A stretch of DNA of 64,000 bases. Origin: Nematopogon swammerdamellus (Eukaryota > Arthropoda > Insecta > Lepidoptera > Adelidae). The notes under the pieces were generated by a model. The model worked only from the letters and a program-made list of their open reading frames with translations, made no database searches and was not told the origin of the DNA. Positions within the stretch are counted from its first letter, which is position 1. Every line of letters begins with the position of its first letter. The DNA is taken from the NCBI GenBank assembly GCA_946902875.1, contig OX336339.1, forward strand, positions 1,296,397 to 1,360,396, given 5' to 3'. Made by a program: the position numbers and the translations under genes. This document shows positions 20,671 to 32,334 of this stretch, piece after piece.

Positions 20671-23600
20671 ATGCATAGCCGAAGAAACATTATCGCTGTA
20701 ATCCTGAACATCACCTTTATTGCTTGGACGTTGGCAGCTTCTTATGTGAGGAGGATTATTTTTTATATTTTTAAGCTCACTATTTATCAAAATTTGCTTA
20801 TGTAGAAACGTCTAAACATTACAAGCATATTAATACATTATAAATTATAAGTGAACATTTTCGAAAGAAAAATTTCTGCCCGTAACAGACAATTTCATCT
20901 TCGGAAGAAAAGTACTTTTTCTGAAGCCTTGTCAGAGACCTATAGGATAGATAGCTCAGTTTCAGCCTAGGACATGTAATCCAAAGGTAAGGCGCTATTC
21001 TCATGTAAGTTGAATTTCAAAATTGCGTGGTAATTTTAAACTACGGTACTAGTTTATGTCGAGGTCCTGTGTCAGTACGATTTAATACAGGCATTTATTG
21101 AGATTATTCTTTAATTGATTGTGCAGTCAGATGAACGTCGTTGAGTTTCGTTTTCTAGCTTCTTCTTCGTGTCTTTGTGTCTATTCGTCTGCTCATTTAA
21201 TTGTATTAATAAACGTATAAACATACCTACCTACGCAACAAACACACATACCTACGCTTCCAAATTCATAAACATTTCATAAACCTCCTTTTGGCTTCGC
21301 CGTAGGCGGTTAAAAATTACACAGTAGTCATTATACAGTATTAAATATTCACTGAGATAGTCTGCTGCAAGTTGCAGGGTAAATTTGACGCTATCATTGG
21401 CGACACCAGGGCGTGCAAGGGTCCCAGACAGAAGGACTGCGGGCACCTCACTCAAAATGTAATCCCAACGAATGCAGGCCGCATGCAGGCAATATACGTG
21501 GAGGTGTTCGAGAACACATCCATCGATGTGGTGAGTTAAGTTTTTGATAAAAAGCGCATGCTGATTACAAACAATTGTAGCGTGCTAAAATGCGCTACTG
21601 GTTTATTTTATTTGCAGTTTAATTTCAGTTGGAAAGAGAGACTTGAATCTGTTGTTCGGCGGTGTTTTGTTCGAGAGCGCTGCCGGCCTGAACCTGTTTT
21701 GAAGCATTCGAATATGGTCAGATCGCATAATGACTTGCGGTCATCGCCTATTCGTCGACGACGAAATCGATCCGTCAAACGCAGGAATATAATAGTTTTT
21801 TCTTGTTTTATTTTCAACCAGTGTTTTAGTCATAGCTTTTCAAAATTTTACTTTTATTCGAAACAAGTGGCGATCGTAATTCACGGCGTCGAATAATAAA
21901 TGAGCGGCGTAGGGCCTCACTTTTGTTCTGGCGACCGACACGGACGGGGCGCGTCCTGGAGCGTTCATGTCGGGTCACGGGACAGGGGTCCGCGTGGGAG
22001 GTTAGGCCGTCTCCCGCGTGTATCGCACTCGTTGCTTCTACAGCTGGTAAGTAAGCTGTGTACGAGGGCTGTTGGTTTTGTACTGGAAGGTAAGGAGGTT
22101 GACGCATTTCGATTTACAGCATCGCGGATCGCGGATGCGGCGGGGCGTCATGACGCCATGGCTGCGCGGCAGGTGTTGCTGGTCGCGAGCGGTGCAGCTC
22201 GTGGGAAGCAACCTGGGCTGGGAGGCAAGGTGGCGCTGGAATCGAGGAATGTGGCAACTAACGAGTCGTGGAAGAACCTGGGCTGCGAGGAAGCAAGGCG
22301 GTGCTGGAATCGATGGATGTGGCAACTAACGAGTCGTGGAGGAACCTGGGCTGGGAGGCAAGGCGGTGCTGGAATCGAGGAATGTGGCAACTAACGAGTC
22401 GTGGAAGAACCTGGGCTGCGAGGAAGCAAGGCGGTTCTGGAATCGAGGAATGTGGCAACTAACGAGTCGTGGAAGAACCTGGACTGGGCGGCAAGGCGGT
22501 GCTGGAATCGAGGAATGTGGCAACTAACGAGTCGTGGAAGAACCTGGGCTGCGAGGAAGCAAGGCGGTGCTGGAATCGAGGAATGTGGCAACTAACGAGT
22601 CGTGGAAGAACCTGGGCTGGGAGGCAAGGCGGTGCTGGAATCGAGGAATGTGGCAACTAACGAGTCGTGGAAGAACCTGGGCTGCGAGGAAGCAAGGCGG
22701 TTCTGGAATCGAGGAATGTGGCAACTAACGAGTCGTGGAAGAACCTGGACTGGGCGGCAAGGCGGTGCTGGAATCGAGGAATGTGGCAACTAACGAGTCG
22801 TGGAAGAACCTGGGCTGCGAGGAAGCAAGGCGGTGCTGGAATCGAGGAATGTGCAACTAACGAGTCGTGGAAGAACCTGGGCTGGGAGGCAAGGCGGTGC
22901 TGGAATCGAGGAATGTGGCAACTAACGAGTCGTGGAAGAACCTGGGCTGGGAGGCAAGGCGGTGCTGGAATCGAGGAATGTGGCAACTAACGAGTCGTGG
23001 AAGAACCTGGGCTGCGAGGAAGCAAGGAGGTACTGGAATCGATCATGGGGCAACTTACGAGCATGGAACATCTTGGGAGCAGTTGGAAGAACCTGGGTCG
23101 GATCGAGGAGCTGCTGAACATGAGTACTGTGGCAAGCAACTTGCATGTGATAATGGAATCTGGGCCGAAAGGCAAGAAGATGCTAGAATTGAGTATCGAA
23201 GCAACTTGGGAGCAGTTGTAAGAATCTGGATCGTGACGAGGAGGTGCTGTATACAAGTTCTGAGGCAATCTGAGGCAAGAACAAGGCTTATAGGAAATGG
23301 CTGCAGAATAGGTCTGTCGAGAACAGACGAGAGCTCAACGTCGTTGCTAGGTCCTGCAAACGAACGCAAAACTTGGCCAAGTTCAGGCACGACCGTGGAA
23401 TTGGCGCGAAACTTGCACGTAGCCCTTCGGGTAGCCGCGCCTTCTGGTCTCTCGCCAAATCCATCGGTCGGAATTTCTGCCGTCCTGCTACACCTCCGCT
23501 GGAACGTCCGGATGGCTCGCTCGCTATACTCGCGAAAGAAAAGGCGAATATCTTTGCACGCCTTTTCGCATCCAACTCAAACATGGACGACCTGGGCGCC

Positions 23601-26600
23601 AACCCCCCTTTATTACCCCATTGCGGGCGTATGATGGCAAATATTAGGTTCCACCCCAGAGTCGTCCATAAAACACTACGTGAGTTGGATATTTCGAAGA
23701 GTAGTGGGCCTGACGGCGTCCCGGCGATCGTCTTGAAAAATTGTGCTCTGGAATTGGCGCCAGTCCTCACCCGCCTATTCAAACGCTCCTATTCCTCCGG
23801 ATCAATGCCTTCTTGCTGGAAGAGAGCTTCGGTCCAGCCGGTCCCCAAGAAGGGGGACCCAGCGAACCCATCGAACTATCGCCCTATTGCGATAACCTCA
23901 CTTTTGAGTAAGGTTATGGAGCGTATTGTCAACTCAGCGCTCCTGACGTACCTAGAAGACTCTAAACTCCTCGACGACAAACAATACGGCTTTCGCAAGC
24001 AAAGGTCGACTGGAGATCTTCTAGCGTACGTCACGCATTTATGGGCTGAAAGGCTCGATGGTTTTGGGGAATCGCTGGCGGTCGCTCTGGACATATCCAA
24101 AGCATTCGATCGCGTCTGGCACCGGGGACTCTTAAGCAAGCTTCCGGCCTACGGTGTCCCTACAAAACTGTGCACCTGGATCTCCAGCTTTTTGAGTGGC
24201 CGGTCGATATTTGTCACCCTAGATGGTGCCTGCTCGGCCGACTACTCAATCAATGCTGGTGTTCCACAAGGATCCGTGCTGTCGCCTACGCTGTTTTTAT
24301 TGTTCATCAACGACATGCTCTCGCTCGGCGAAATACACTGTTACGCGGACGACAGCACGGTGCACGAAGGGTTCATCAAGGACTGGAAGGGTAGAGAGGC
24401 CTCAGCAGCAAACGCGAGACGCGAAACTGTTGCTCGGGTTGACCAGGTTCTCGAAAAAGTATCCTCTTGGGGGAAGAAGAACTTGGTCAACTTCAACGTA
24501 GCCAAGACGCAAGCTTGTGCCTTCTCTACTAAGGCTGATCCGTTTCCTCTCCAAGCCACTTTTCAGGGCAGCCAAGTCCCCAACGATGGTAGTCTGGGCG
24601 TCCTGGGTATGGAGGTGTCCAGGGACGTTGGGTTTCGATCGTTCATAGAGTCCAAGGCGAAACTAGCGTCTCGAAAATTAGGAGTCCTTTACCGCTGTCG
24701 GCGATTTTTCACGCCGGTCCAACTGCTTACACTCTACAAAGAACAAGTAAGACCGGTGATGGAATATTGCAGTCATCTTTGGGAGGGTTCCCCTGAGTAC
24801 CTTCTTTCAGCCTTGGATTCTATTCAGCGACGAGCCATTCGCCTCATTGGTGACTCCGTACTCACAAAGGACCTTCAACCTCTAAAGCACAGACGTATCG
24901 TTGGGTCATTGAGCCTGTTTTATCGGTACTACTATGGCCGCTGCTCTGACGAACTTGCTTCCCTTATCCCTCCTCCTCCTGTTCGCCTTCGCCAAACCCG
25001 CCATACTCTCGCGGAACACCCGTTTGTAGTCGACAGAAGAGTTCTTCGAACTGCACGATTCTCTAAATCGTTCTTGTGCCGCACTGCAAAGGTGTGGAAC
25101 GGGCTCCCAGAAAATATCTTCCCCCACTCCTACAATCCACAGATCTTCAAATCGCGGGTTAATAGCCTTTCCCCAGCAACATTAGTCCACCTCCAAGCCG
25201 GACTGGCACCTCCTCGGGGGTGAAATTGGCTGCGCCTGAGGTTGCGACCTCGGACAGAGCCACCCAGTTCGGTAGCAAAAAAAAAAAAAAAAAAACCTGC
25301 GAGTGAAGAAGGAACCTGGGCCGAGGCGTGAAGGTGACGCTGGACGCAAGAGGTGCTTCTCATGATTGGAGCAACTAGAACTGAAGCAAGGTGACACCGG
25401 ATGCGAGCGCGCCAGCTCGAGCTAGGAGCGATTTGGATCGGAGCGTTACTCAGGACTGGCGCTTGATCGTGGTACTGCGGGGACTCACAGCCTGAGCATC
25501 AGCGCAGCGTCTGAAGGAGCTCGATCTTGCTGATTGTCAGGTGACATCTGTGTTGTGACGCACGTAGGCGTGACGCAGGAGGACAGTAAATCTAACCAGG
25601 GAAGTTGTGTTGTCATTATATTATTGGGGTTAGGTTAATTATTTTTGGGATTTCACTTAGCAAATATGAGTAGGTTATCTGACCATTAGGTAGGAATTTC
25701 AATTCAGATTTTAAATTCTAAATTTGGTACATTTATGTGTTTTAGTTTTATTTATTTTTATTAAAGATTTTATATTCAATTTTCTATATTATTTTCTACT
25801 TATTCTCTATACAGATTTCACAGATTTAGTTTGGTGCTTCTAGTTAAAAATCACCTGGCGTCTAGTTTAGTTTTAACAAAGCCAGCAAATATGTTAACCC
25901 TTGGTGCCAGTGTCTAGGAAAAGTGCAGGATTTTGTTAACTGGCAAGTTTTGCGGTTTCACAATTGTATTTCCTGTATGACCATTTCTATATTATACAAG
26001 GTGTATTTGACCTATGGTCATAATACACTCTGTATATAAATGTAAAAATACCTCAGAGCAACAATCTAAAGAGCGCGCCTATCTGAGCACGAACAGTAAG
26101 CACGGGTATGAACGCGTCACATGTGTAAATAATATGTAGTAATTACAAGAGTTCTACATAAAACGTGTCATTATTTTGAAATGAATAGGTATTCTTTTTA
26201 AAACAAAACAACTTTTCGCAATCCCCGTGCATCACAGAATGTCCATGGGCATCGTTAGACACCTACTTGTAGGTGTAACGATGCCACATGTCGCGCTATC
26301 GATAAAAAAAAAAAAACTTTGCTCACGGTTATTCCCGAGCTATGTGGCTCGACGTTTCGGGCCAAGTGTATGGTCCATCCTCACGAGCATTCTGCCTAGT
26401 GCGACGGTTGGCAGAGAACTGTCAGATCTCCGTCCGTCGTTGACGAAGATTGTAGCTGTGACCAGTGCGGGTAGTTTTCGTAGACGAGGGTTCAGGTGCG
26501 TTCCGGATCTTGGCGGAGAGGCATAAGGCGCTGACGGTATCCACTTCCGGCTGGTTTTGTCCGTCGTGTCTTCTTCTCTTGAGCGGCGCTATGACTGGGT

Positions 26601-28129
26601 TCCACATCGGTGACAACTTGAAGGCGTCCTCCCGTTTGAAGTTGTCGTGCTTCTTGATTTCGATGGACTCTCGGACGAGACGTGGGACGTGTCGTGTTTC
26701 AGTCGCAAGAATTTTGCTGACAGACAGAGAGCATTTTTACCGTACGTCCGTGGACTGACGGATAAATAGGGAGGAGACTGAAGAAACTGGTCAAAACGTT
26801 GCAAATGACCCCACTTACCTACAAAAAAAAAATTCGGTCGATGTGCCGAACACCCTGTATATTGAAAATGCAGACACTAAGATTGGGGTACTCAAATCAT
26901 CCTGTCATCAATTTACGTAACGCAGACTTATGTTTCAGATTCGGATGTTGGCTTATAAAACGGGATCCGGCAAAAATGCACCGGCCATAATAAATCTGAA
27001 GTTGAACAATCCATGCAGTCAGACAATATTAGTAGGACTGTTCAAGAATATGTCGTTTCCTACCGAGAAAGCCTGTCTTGTGAAAAAGGTGATTACCATA
27101 TCATAAACTATATTCAAAAAATGATGTTCCCAAAATTGACGCCCGTTTAGGATATATGAGTGTGTTAGAGACATCAGAAGTAGTCAGGTCAGAACTATTA
27201 TACCGTACATGTTTTAATTTGTTGTCCTTATAATGAGGCCAACAAATTATATTAAATACAGTCCAACGAGGCCCTTATTTGACTCTATTTAACGCCGCGC
27301 TGTCCTCCTAGTGGGCAATCGCACTCGCGTCGATAGTCTGTTCTGTTAGTCTATCTATTCTATAGGCATTACCATGACTGTTACTTTGGGGAACTGGCTC
27401 TCCTCATCCCCTCTGTCCCTATCCATATCCGCCACGCTCGCCGGATACACTTGGAACATCCATAACATGTCTTTTTAGGCACCCATCTTCCCAGAAACGA
27501 CCGTTTTTAGGTTCCCGTACACCGCACGGCAGCTTAGTACTAAGCCTACACCGTTTGTCTGTCTGCTTGTCCATCCGTCTCCATCCAATATATGGCTGTA
27601 TCTTTGGAACCATAATAGCTAGCCGGTTGACTTTTCACAGAATATTTGTGGTTTTGGGGGATATAACTAAAAATAATAAATACATGAAAAAGGAAAAAAT
27701 GCAGGGGATCTCCATCCCATACAAGAAACGTGTTTTCTCAACTTTGTAGTGCGGAAACCTCGGTGCCCGATGTTTTTTTATAGTTGGTAAATACTTAATA
27801 AAAATATATTGTGTGGTGTCACAGCACCTCTTAGAATTTTAGACAAACATGCTTTCCGGCTCTGTGCAGTCTCGTAGTGTCGCTTCAGTATTTTGCATGT
27901 TTCTGAGATCTCCTCTATGTCTTCGTTGCTCTAGAGTTCTTATCTTGCCAACGTCTGGTTACAGGGGAAGTACAACTACACTGTGGATGCCAGGAGCGTG
28001 GGACAGAAGCTGTGGGGCGGTAGCTTCTTCTACGGAAACTTCACGTTTAAGACTACGTTCTATGGTCCCAAGTGCAACTTATTGTGCAACACAACGAACG
28101 TCACGTTTTCACCTATAATACAAGGCTAA
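20671..28129 (+). CDS. beta1: ML-like small secreted protein, 4 exons
   Basis: Exons are 20671-20745, 21378-21530, 26939-27088 and 27965-28129 (stop TAA 28127-28129). All introns are phase 0, with donors gtgag, gtgag and gtgat and acceptors gcag, tcag and acag. The 180-residue product has leader MHSRRNIIAVILNITF.. (cleavage likely near LAAS-Y). Exon 2 is GKFDAIIGDTRACKG..KDCGH, exon 3 contains NPCSQTILVG and KACLVKK, exon 4 is GKYNYTVDARS..KCNLLCN. Six mature Cys; sequons NTS, NMS, NYT, NFT, NTT and NVT. Intron 2 is 5.4 kb because of a 4.4-kb insertion (21580-25959) and a Penelope-like fragment. A CCGGCC-type element begins about 15 bases after the stop. No frame damage was seen. Function inferred only. 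Confidence 0.74.
22200..23040. repeat. 65/68-bp minisatellite, ~12 units
   Basis: Units share ggaatcgaggaatgtggcaa and ctaacgagtcgtggaagaac. They differ by either gggctgcgaggaagcaagg (68) or gggctgggaggcaagg (65), which alternate in blocks; a run of about four units is itself duplicated. Several frames are open through it. Similar words (ggaacctgggccgaggcgtg) recur after the LINE A-tail near 25310. Confidence 0.8.
23040..25298 (+). mobile_element. Jockey/CR1-like non-LTR retrotransposon, 5' truncated
   Basis: The frame is open from about 23282 to the stop at 25221-25223. It encodes over 600 residues of reverse transcriptase: SSGPDGVPAIVLK, PVPKKGDPANPSNYRPIAIT, QYGFRKQRSTGDLL, ALDISKAFDRVWH, NAGVPQGSVLSPTLFLLFI, the catalytic YADD, and the C-terminal tract EYCSHLWEGSPEYLLSALDS. 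An 18-base A-run near 25281-25298 marks the 3' end. The apurinic endonuclease domain and ORF1 are absent. The RT domain has no stop and so is fairly young, but the element cannot be autonomous as it stands. It is in sense with beta1. Confidence 0.8.
25299..26215. other. AT-rich intron sequence, no gene seen
   Basis: 25299-25560 is GC-rich and echoes minisatellite words; 25560-25959 is AT-rich and unrecognised. 25960-26130 is native intron 2 shared with beta2 (34220-34380) and beta3 (55150-55200, 55630-55712). Confidence 0.5.
26218..26318 (+). mobile_element. LINE 3' tail
   Basis: Short 3' end with aatgtccatgggcatcgtta and an A-run at about 26305-26316, matching the end of the element at 13497-13748. 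Confidence 0.5.
26325..26760 (-). mobile_element. Penelope-like element C-terminal fragment
   Basis: Minus-strand translation gives RLVRESIEIKKHDNFKREDA followed by KLSPMWNPVI, which resembles the region after the GIY-YIG nuclease in Penelope-like elements, then NLRQRRTEI and a stop. Only this C-terminal part is present. Family recognition is from memory of the motif. Confidence 0.45.
27460..27785 (-). mobile_element. CCGGCC-type element remnant in beta1 intron 3
   Basis: Contains the reversed conserved block (cggttgacttttcacagaat) and caagaaacgtgttttctcaa, ending with gaaacctcggtgcccg. Degraded copy. Confidence 0.45.
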
Positions 28130-28139
28130 TTATAAAAAA

Positions 28140-28255
28140 AACCCCGGCCAAGTGCGAGTGGGACTCGCACACCTAGTGTTCCATACCACCATGTAGTTAG
28201 TCGGTTTTTATTATTTGATGTTTTGCTTTAGAGTTTGCACTATAATCAAACAAAG
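28140..28255 (+). mobile_element. CCGGCC-type element edge directly after the beta1 stop
   Basis: Begins ccggccaagtgcgagtggga about 15 bases past the TAA. Beta3 has the same element family at the same spot (58826), whereas beta2 keeps plain sequence with an aataaa. Confidence 0.55.
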
Positions 28256-28324
28256 ATTTCTACTATAGAACAAAAAAAAAATTCTCAAAATTTTTCTTTT
28301 TCTTTTGTGATATAGAATCCTTTA

Positions 28325-28498
28325 ACCTGGGTGTCTTCAAGCGTCTCGTATTAACGGGCTAGACAGCATAGCAACAGTCCGCAAATCTGCTGGTATGGCA
28401 CCTAACTGAGCGTGGTTTCGCGAGGAGAGGTGATTTTGACTCTGTCGCCTGCACCATTGGTCTCTCGGCACAGCCACCCATGCTGGTTTAAAAAAAAA
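28325..28498 (+). mobile_element. SINE-C with A-tail
   Basis: Plus-oriented copy of the family at 17340-17545, ending cacccatgctggttt plus nine A. Confidence 0.55.
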
Positions 28499-28499
28499 C

Positions 28500-29165
28500 T
28501 ACAAATTATCTCCTTTACTTACACGTGCTGTGGCCTGTGAGACCACGCTTCTAGCCACATTTCATGATTCTAGGTCGACAGGAAATACCCTATAGCACAG
28601 ATTACTAAATAGTTACTTCGTAACAGATAAATCACTCCAAAAGTTCCTACCTTTCACGTCGCCAATCGCTACGTGCGAAAATGTACCTTAACGATCGAGT
28701 GTAAAGTGATTATTGCTTTGCAGCTTCGCCTGTTTATATTCTTCGGATGGTTTATATTCTTTGGGCAGCCCATAGAAATTCACCGCCGGGGCGGTGCGCC
28801 GGGCGGTAGGTAGTTATCGCGCGCAAGTACATAGAGTGCGTGAGGCCTGCCTATAGGTTTGATGACTGAGTTTGCGAGTATAAAATTCCCCGTGCGCTAA
28901 AAGAGAGTCAATGACCTTGAGCGCACGGGGCGCACCGTGGCGCGGCTCGCGTCTATGAGAGTCAATGACCTCAAGTAATCAGCTGTTTAGATACCTAGTG
29001 GCACGTTTACGTCGTTAGAACATTGACATAATTTGTTAAATTTCGAAAACTAATGCTAAAAATATCCCAAAATATTTGCAGTTAGTATGGTAAAACCTAA
29101 TATAATAAAAGCGAATCATCTCGTTACGCACCACTGAATTCTCAATTCAGTTTTACGCACCATAT
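28500..29165. other. Unrecognised intergenic sequence
   Basis: No gene seen. 28770-28970 is GC-rich with two related blocks (gcgctaaaagagagtcaatg and ctatgagagtcaatgacctc), perhaps a small duplicated element. 29120-29215 matches the RTE copy near 54530-54600. Confidence 0.4.
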
Positions 29166-29214
29166 CATGTGGCGATATTCCCAGCATGACTTGCTCAATT
29201 GCTCGCTGGGAAAC

Positions 29215-30096
29215 TTTCAGCTTTTGATCGATAGCGTCCGCCAAAGGAACAGGAAGAGAAGCCTAAACAGCAAACGCGAGATGCAAAACTGTGGCTCAAG
29301 TTGGCCTGGTTCTCGAAAAAGTATCCTCTTCGGGGAAGGAGAACTTGGTCAACTTCAACATAGCCAAGACACAAGCTTGTGCCTACTCTACTAAGGCTGA
29401 TCCGTTCCTGCTCCAAGCCACTTTCAAGGGCAGCCAAGTCCCCAATGATGGGAGTCTGGACGTCCTGGGAATGGAGGTGTCCAGGGACGTTGGATTTCGA
29501 TCGTTCATAGAGTCCAAGGCGAAACTAGCGACTCGAAAATTAGAAACCCTTTACCGATGTCGGCGATTTTCCACGCCAGTTCAATTGCTTACACTTTATA
29601 AAGGACATGTAAGACGGGGGATGGAATATTACAGTCATCTTTGGGAGGGTTCCCCTGAGTACCTTCGTTCAGCCATGGATTGTATTCAGCTACGAGCCAT
29701 TCGCCTCATTAGTAACTCTGTACTCACAAAGGACCTTCAATCTAAAGCACAAACATATCGTTGGATTATTAAGCCTGTTTTATTGGTACTACTATGGCCG
29801 CTGCTCTGACGAACTTGCTTCCCTTATCACTCCTCCTGTTCGCCTTCGCCAAACCCCCATCATACTCTCGCGGAACACCTCTTTTTAGTCGACAGAAGTG
29901 TTCTTCGAACTGCACGATTCTCTAAATCGTTTTTGTGCCGCACTGCAAAAATGTGGAACGGGCTTTTGGGGAATATCTTTCACTACTTCTACAATCCGCG
30001 GATCTTCAAATCGCGAGTTAATAGCCTTCCCCAGCGACATTAGTCCCCGTGCAAGCCGGACTCGGGGATGAAATTGGCTGCGCCTGAGGCTTCGAC
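29215..30096 (+). mobile_element. Second copy of the 23-kb LINE, broken
   Basis: Matches the C-terminal half of the RT ORF at 23373-25223 (KTQACAYSTKADPF, NDGSLDVLGMEVSRDVGFRS, EYYSHLWEGSPEYLRSAMD). A frameshift after KDLQSKAQ and further small deletions destroy the frame. Pseudogene copy, interrupted at 30097 by a TIR element. Confidence 0.7.
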
Positions 30097-30594
30097 ATGC
30101 CACAAGTACAAATGTAAGATTTTCTTAAATCTAGTTTTTGTCAAAGATTTCTGAAAAGTAAGGTTTTCACACGGTATAATTTATTTTTTCGTGTTTAATC
30201 CTGTTTAGCTGAAATACGACTTAAGAGCCACATGCTAAAAATTTTTCAGCCTCATACCTTGAGTTTGGCCCTTCGCGGTGAAAAAAAAAATAACTACAGT
30301 AAAGTGGCATTATGTAAAAAAAATACGCCCATCTGATATAGTTTTTAAAATGGTACTTCACTTACCTATTTGCCTAATAATTTATGAGGTATTGTTATTT
30401 AACTGCAAAAGGACCTCGGAATTTGATAACTGTTCTACCAACTACGAATTGGAATAAAATAAACACTTGAAGTAATTGGTTTTTATTAACCTGTTAAAGT
30501 AAAAAAAATAATTATACCGTGTGAAAGCCTTACTTTTCAGGAATATTTGTCAAAAACTAGATTTAAGAAAATCTTGCATTTGTACTTGTGGCAT
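30097..30594. mobile_element. TIR element with ~95-bp arms
   Basis: The left arm starts atgccacaagtacaaatg and the right arm ends catttgtacttgtggcat. Both contain the complementary block ttttcttaaatctagttttt and a tataccgtgtgaaa-type block. It is inserted in the 3' end of the broken LINE. No transposase. Confidence 0.65.
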
Positions 30595-30599
30595 TTAAA

Positions 30600-31205
30600 A
30601 AATTTGCTAAGGGAGAAAATTTTGGATTTTTACAAAAATGACAATATCTCAAAAACTAGGCCATTTTTACTATGCCTAAAATTAGATATTCTGAGAGGTA
30701 ATTAGCAGCCCTATCTCCTGTCAAAGGATTATCGTCGGTTTTTGGGACACCCTGTATAATAATAAATGCTATAGCAATATAACTAATAACTGGCTTAGAC
30801 AAACTAAACTAACACCTTACTAACTAAATAACATTATAAAACAATAAAATATTTTTAGTATTTATTTAAAAAAAAATTACCAAAATTATATGCTTCCTTC
30901 TAAAATATACATGCACTAATTTTCAATGGTTATTTTTAAGTGAAGTTCAGTGAAACATCATAAGCAGAAAAACTTTTTACATTTTACGCATACTGTGGAT
31001 ACTTTTTTACGTGTTTTGTAACTGTAAAATATAAATCCTCTACAGAACCCTCTGTGCGCGAGTCGAACTCGCAATTGGCCAGTTTTTTCATTGTTTCTAT
31101 TTTTCATAAGAAATACAAGGAGTAATAGATGTTTACGTGGTGTAAAATACTCTAAAACTTTATAAATACACTGCATTCAGACAGCGAGCAACATGTTTGT
31201 AGCAA
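30600..31205. other. Repeat debris
   Basis: 30745-30766 carries a mariner-like end (gggacaccctgtataata). 30955-31090 contains a CCGGCC-type reversed edge (gcgcgagtcgaactcgcaat). Otherwise AT-rich with no gene seen. Confidence 0.4.
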
Positions 31206-31209
31206 AAAT

Positions 31210-31446
31210 TTAACCAGCTGCTTTACCTGTCCAAAAGTCATTCAATTTTGTGTCGTCAGAGCAAAAAATTGATTTTCCACACTCTATAGAGATTACTCCA
31301 GTGCCAGGATTAAAAATAACATCATTCCTGCTGTGCCGGTTCAATTTAGAAGCCTCCAAAATGTGTACAATTTGATCCCACCGGTGAGGCTCATGGCCAC
31401 TGAGTAATGATTGTTGTTCCCACCGGTGGTGCTCATTGGCAGCCAA
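31210..31446 (-). other. Short unrecognised open frame
   Basis: 78 codons on the minus strand with two related words (NEHHRWEQQ, HEPHRWDQI). It resembles a fragment of some mobile-element protein but I do not recognise it. No introns or signals support a host gene. Confidence 0.25.
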
Positions 31447-31766
31447 CGTGTTAAATACGTTTTTATAACTAAATTCAGAGGCAAGTTCATGATTTTATTG
31501 TATCGAACGAAGTTAATCAGCTCGTGTTTTAAAAAAGTTATCGATCTGCGCTGGTTTTATGATCGAAGGCGCTGGTAGATGAAGTTTTACATATATTAAA
31601 ACTGAATATGTCAGGAAAGTAATATTGGCGGTACACTTCTTGAAATTCGAGTCAGACGCAGCATTCTTACTCAGTTGCGGCTCCATGTCTTCAACTCGGT
31701 GTCTCTGGGACCCTGTACGAGTACACTCTCTTTAGTAAGTACCTAGTACATAAACGTAAAAAAATT

Positions 31767-31811
31767 TCAGTGGAGTAGATACATAGTTGCGAAAACAAAG
31801 TGCAAGTTTTT
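31767..31811 (-). pseudogene. Relic of an alpha-type exon 1
   Basis: ttcagtggagtagatacata..ttgcgaaaacaaa matches the exon 1 donor region of alpha genes, but the gtaacttac donor is deleted and SINE-A starts at 31812. It stands 1 kb from beta2 exon 1, the position expected for a divergent alpha partner. Confidence 0.4.
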
Positions 31812-32200
31812 AGCCTCGGTAGCTCAGTGGTGCGTTCGGTTGACTGTTGTTAAGCACACCTGGGCGCGGTCAGTGCCTACTTGGATGGGTGACCGCTAGA
31901 CCGTTGGAGGCTGACCCTGGTTCGGATTCCACGTCAAACTGTAGGTCCCTTCTCTTCGTTACTACCTTACTAGGTGGTAGGGTTTATACCGCCCGGATTG
32001 ATACCACCGCACTGAATTAAATGTCGGTCGAAACGGCTATATAAATAGTTCGTGTTTTCCGTCCACTTCAGTGTAGCCGACATGAGATAAAGGGAAGCAC
32101 TGACATGGCGCCTAGTTCACCCGGTGTTATGGTCTGACATCACAGACGTTGTAGGTGATGTAGCCAACTGTGTCAGTTTCCATAAAAGAAAAAAAAAACG
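31812..32200 (+). mobile_element. SINE-A, full-length copy
   Basis: Head tagcctcggtagctcagtgg, 5S-like internal part (gcgcggtcagtgcct, ggatgggtgaccgct), ggttcggattcc, body, and tail cataaaagaaaaaaaaaa. Confidence 0.7.
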
Positions 32201-32334
32201 TGGTGGTCGGTTTTGTGCAGAGTTCTTGCAGCACAACACTGATTACTCTGCACACCGCGATTGTCGGGATAAAGCGTGTGTTATGTACTCAACTTATGTA
32301 TGATGTAGATGTTTACTACGGCCGTAGGTGTGTG

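Larger units (their letters stand above)
21580..25959. mobile_element. 4.38-kb insertion in beta1 intron 2
   Basis: Flanked by acaattgta at 21571-21579 and 25960-25968. Beta2 and beta3 read nearly continuously across this point (..tttgtatttcctgtatgacc, ..attgtattttctttatgacc), so the edges are set by paralog comparison. It contains a GC-rich leader, a 65/68-bp minisatellite (22200-23040), an RT ORF with A-tail (to 25298) and an AT-rich right part. Nested insertions are likely. No clear terminal inverted repeats or LTRs. Confidence 0.6.

Noticed and set aside
22038..23390. Many overlapping open frames on both strands
   Set aside because: Shadows of the GC-rich 65/68-bp minisatellite.
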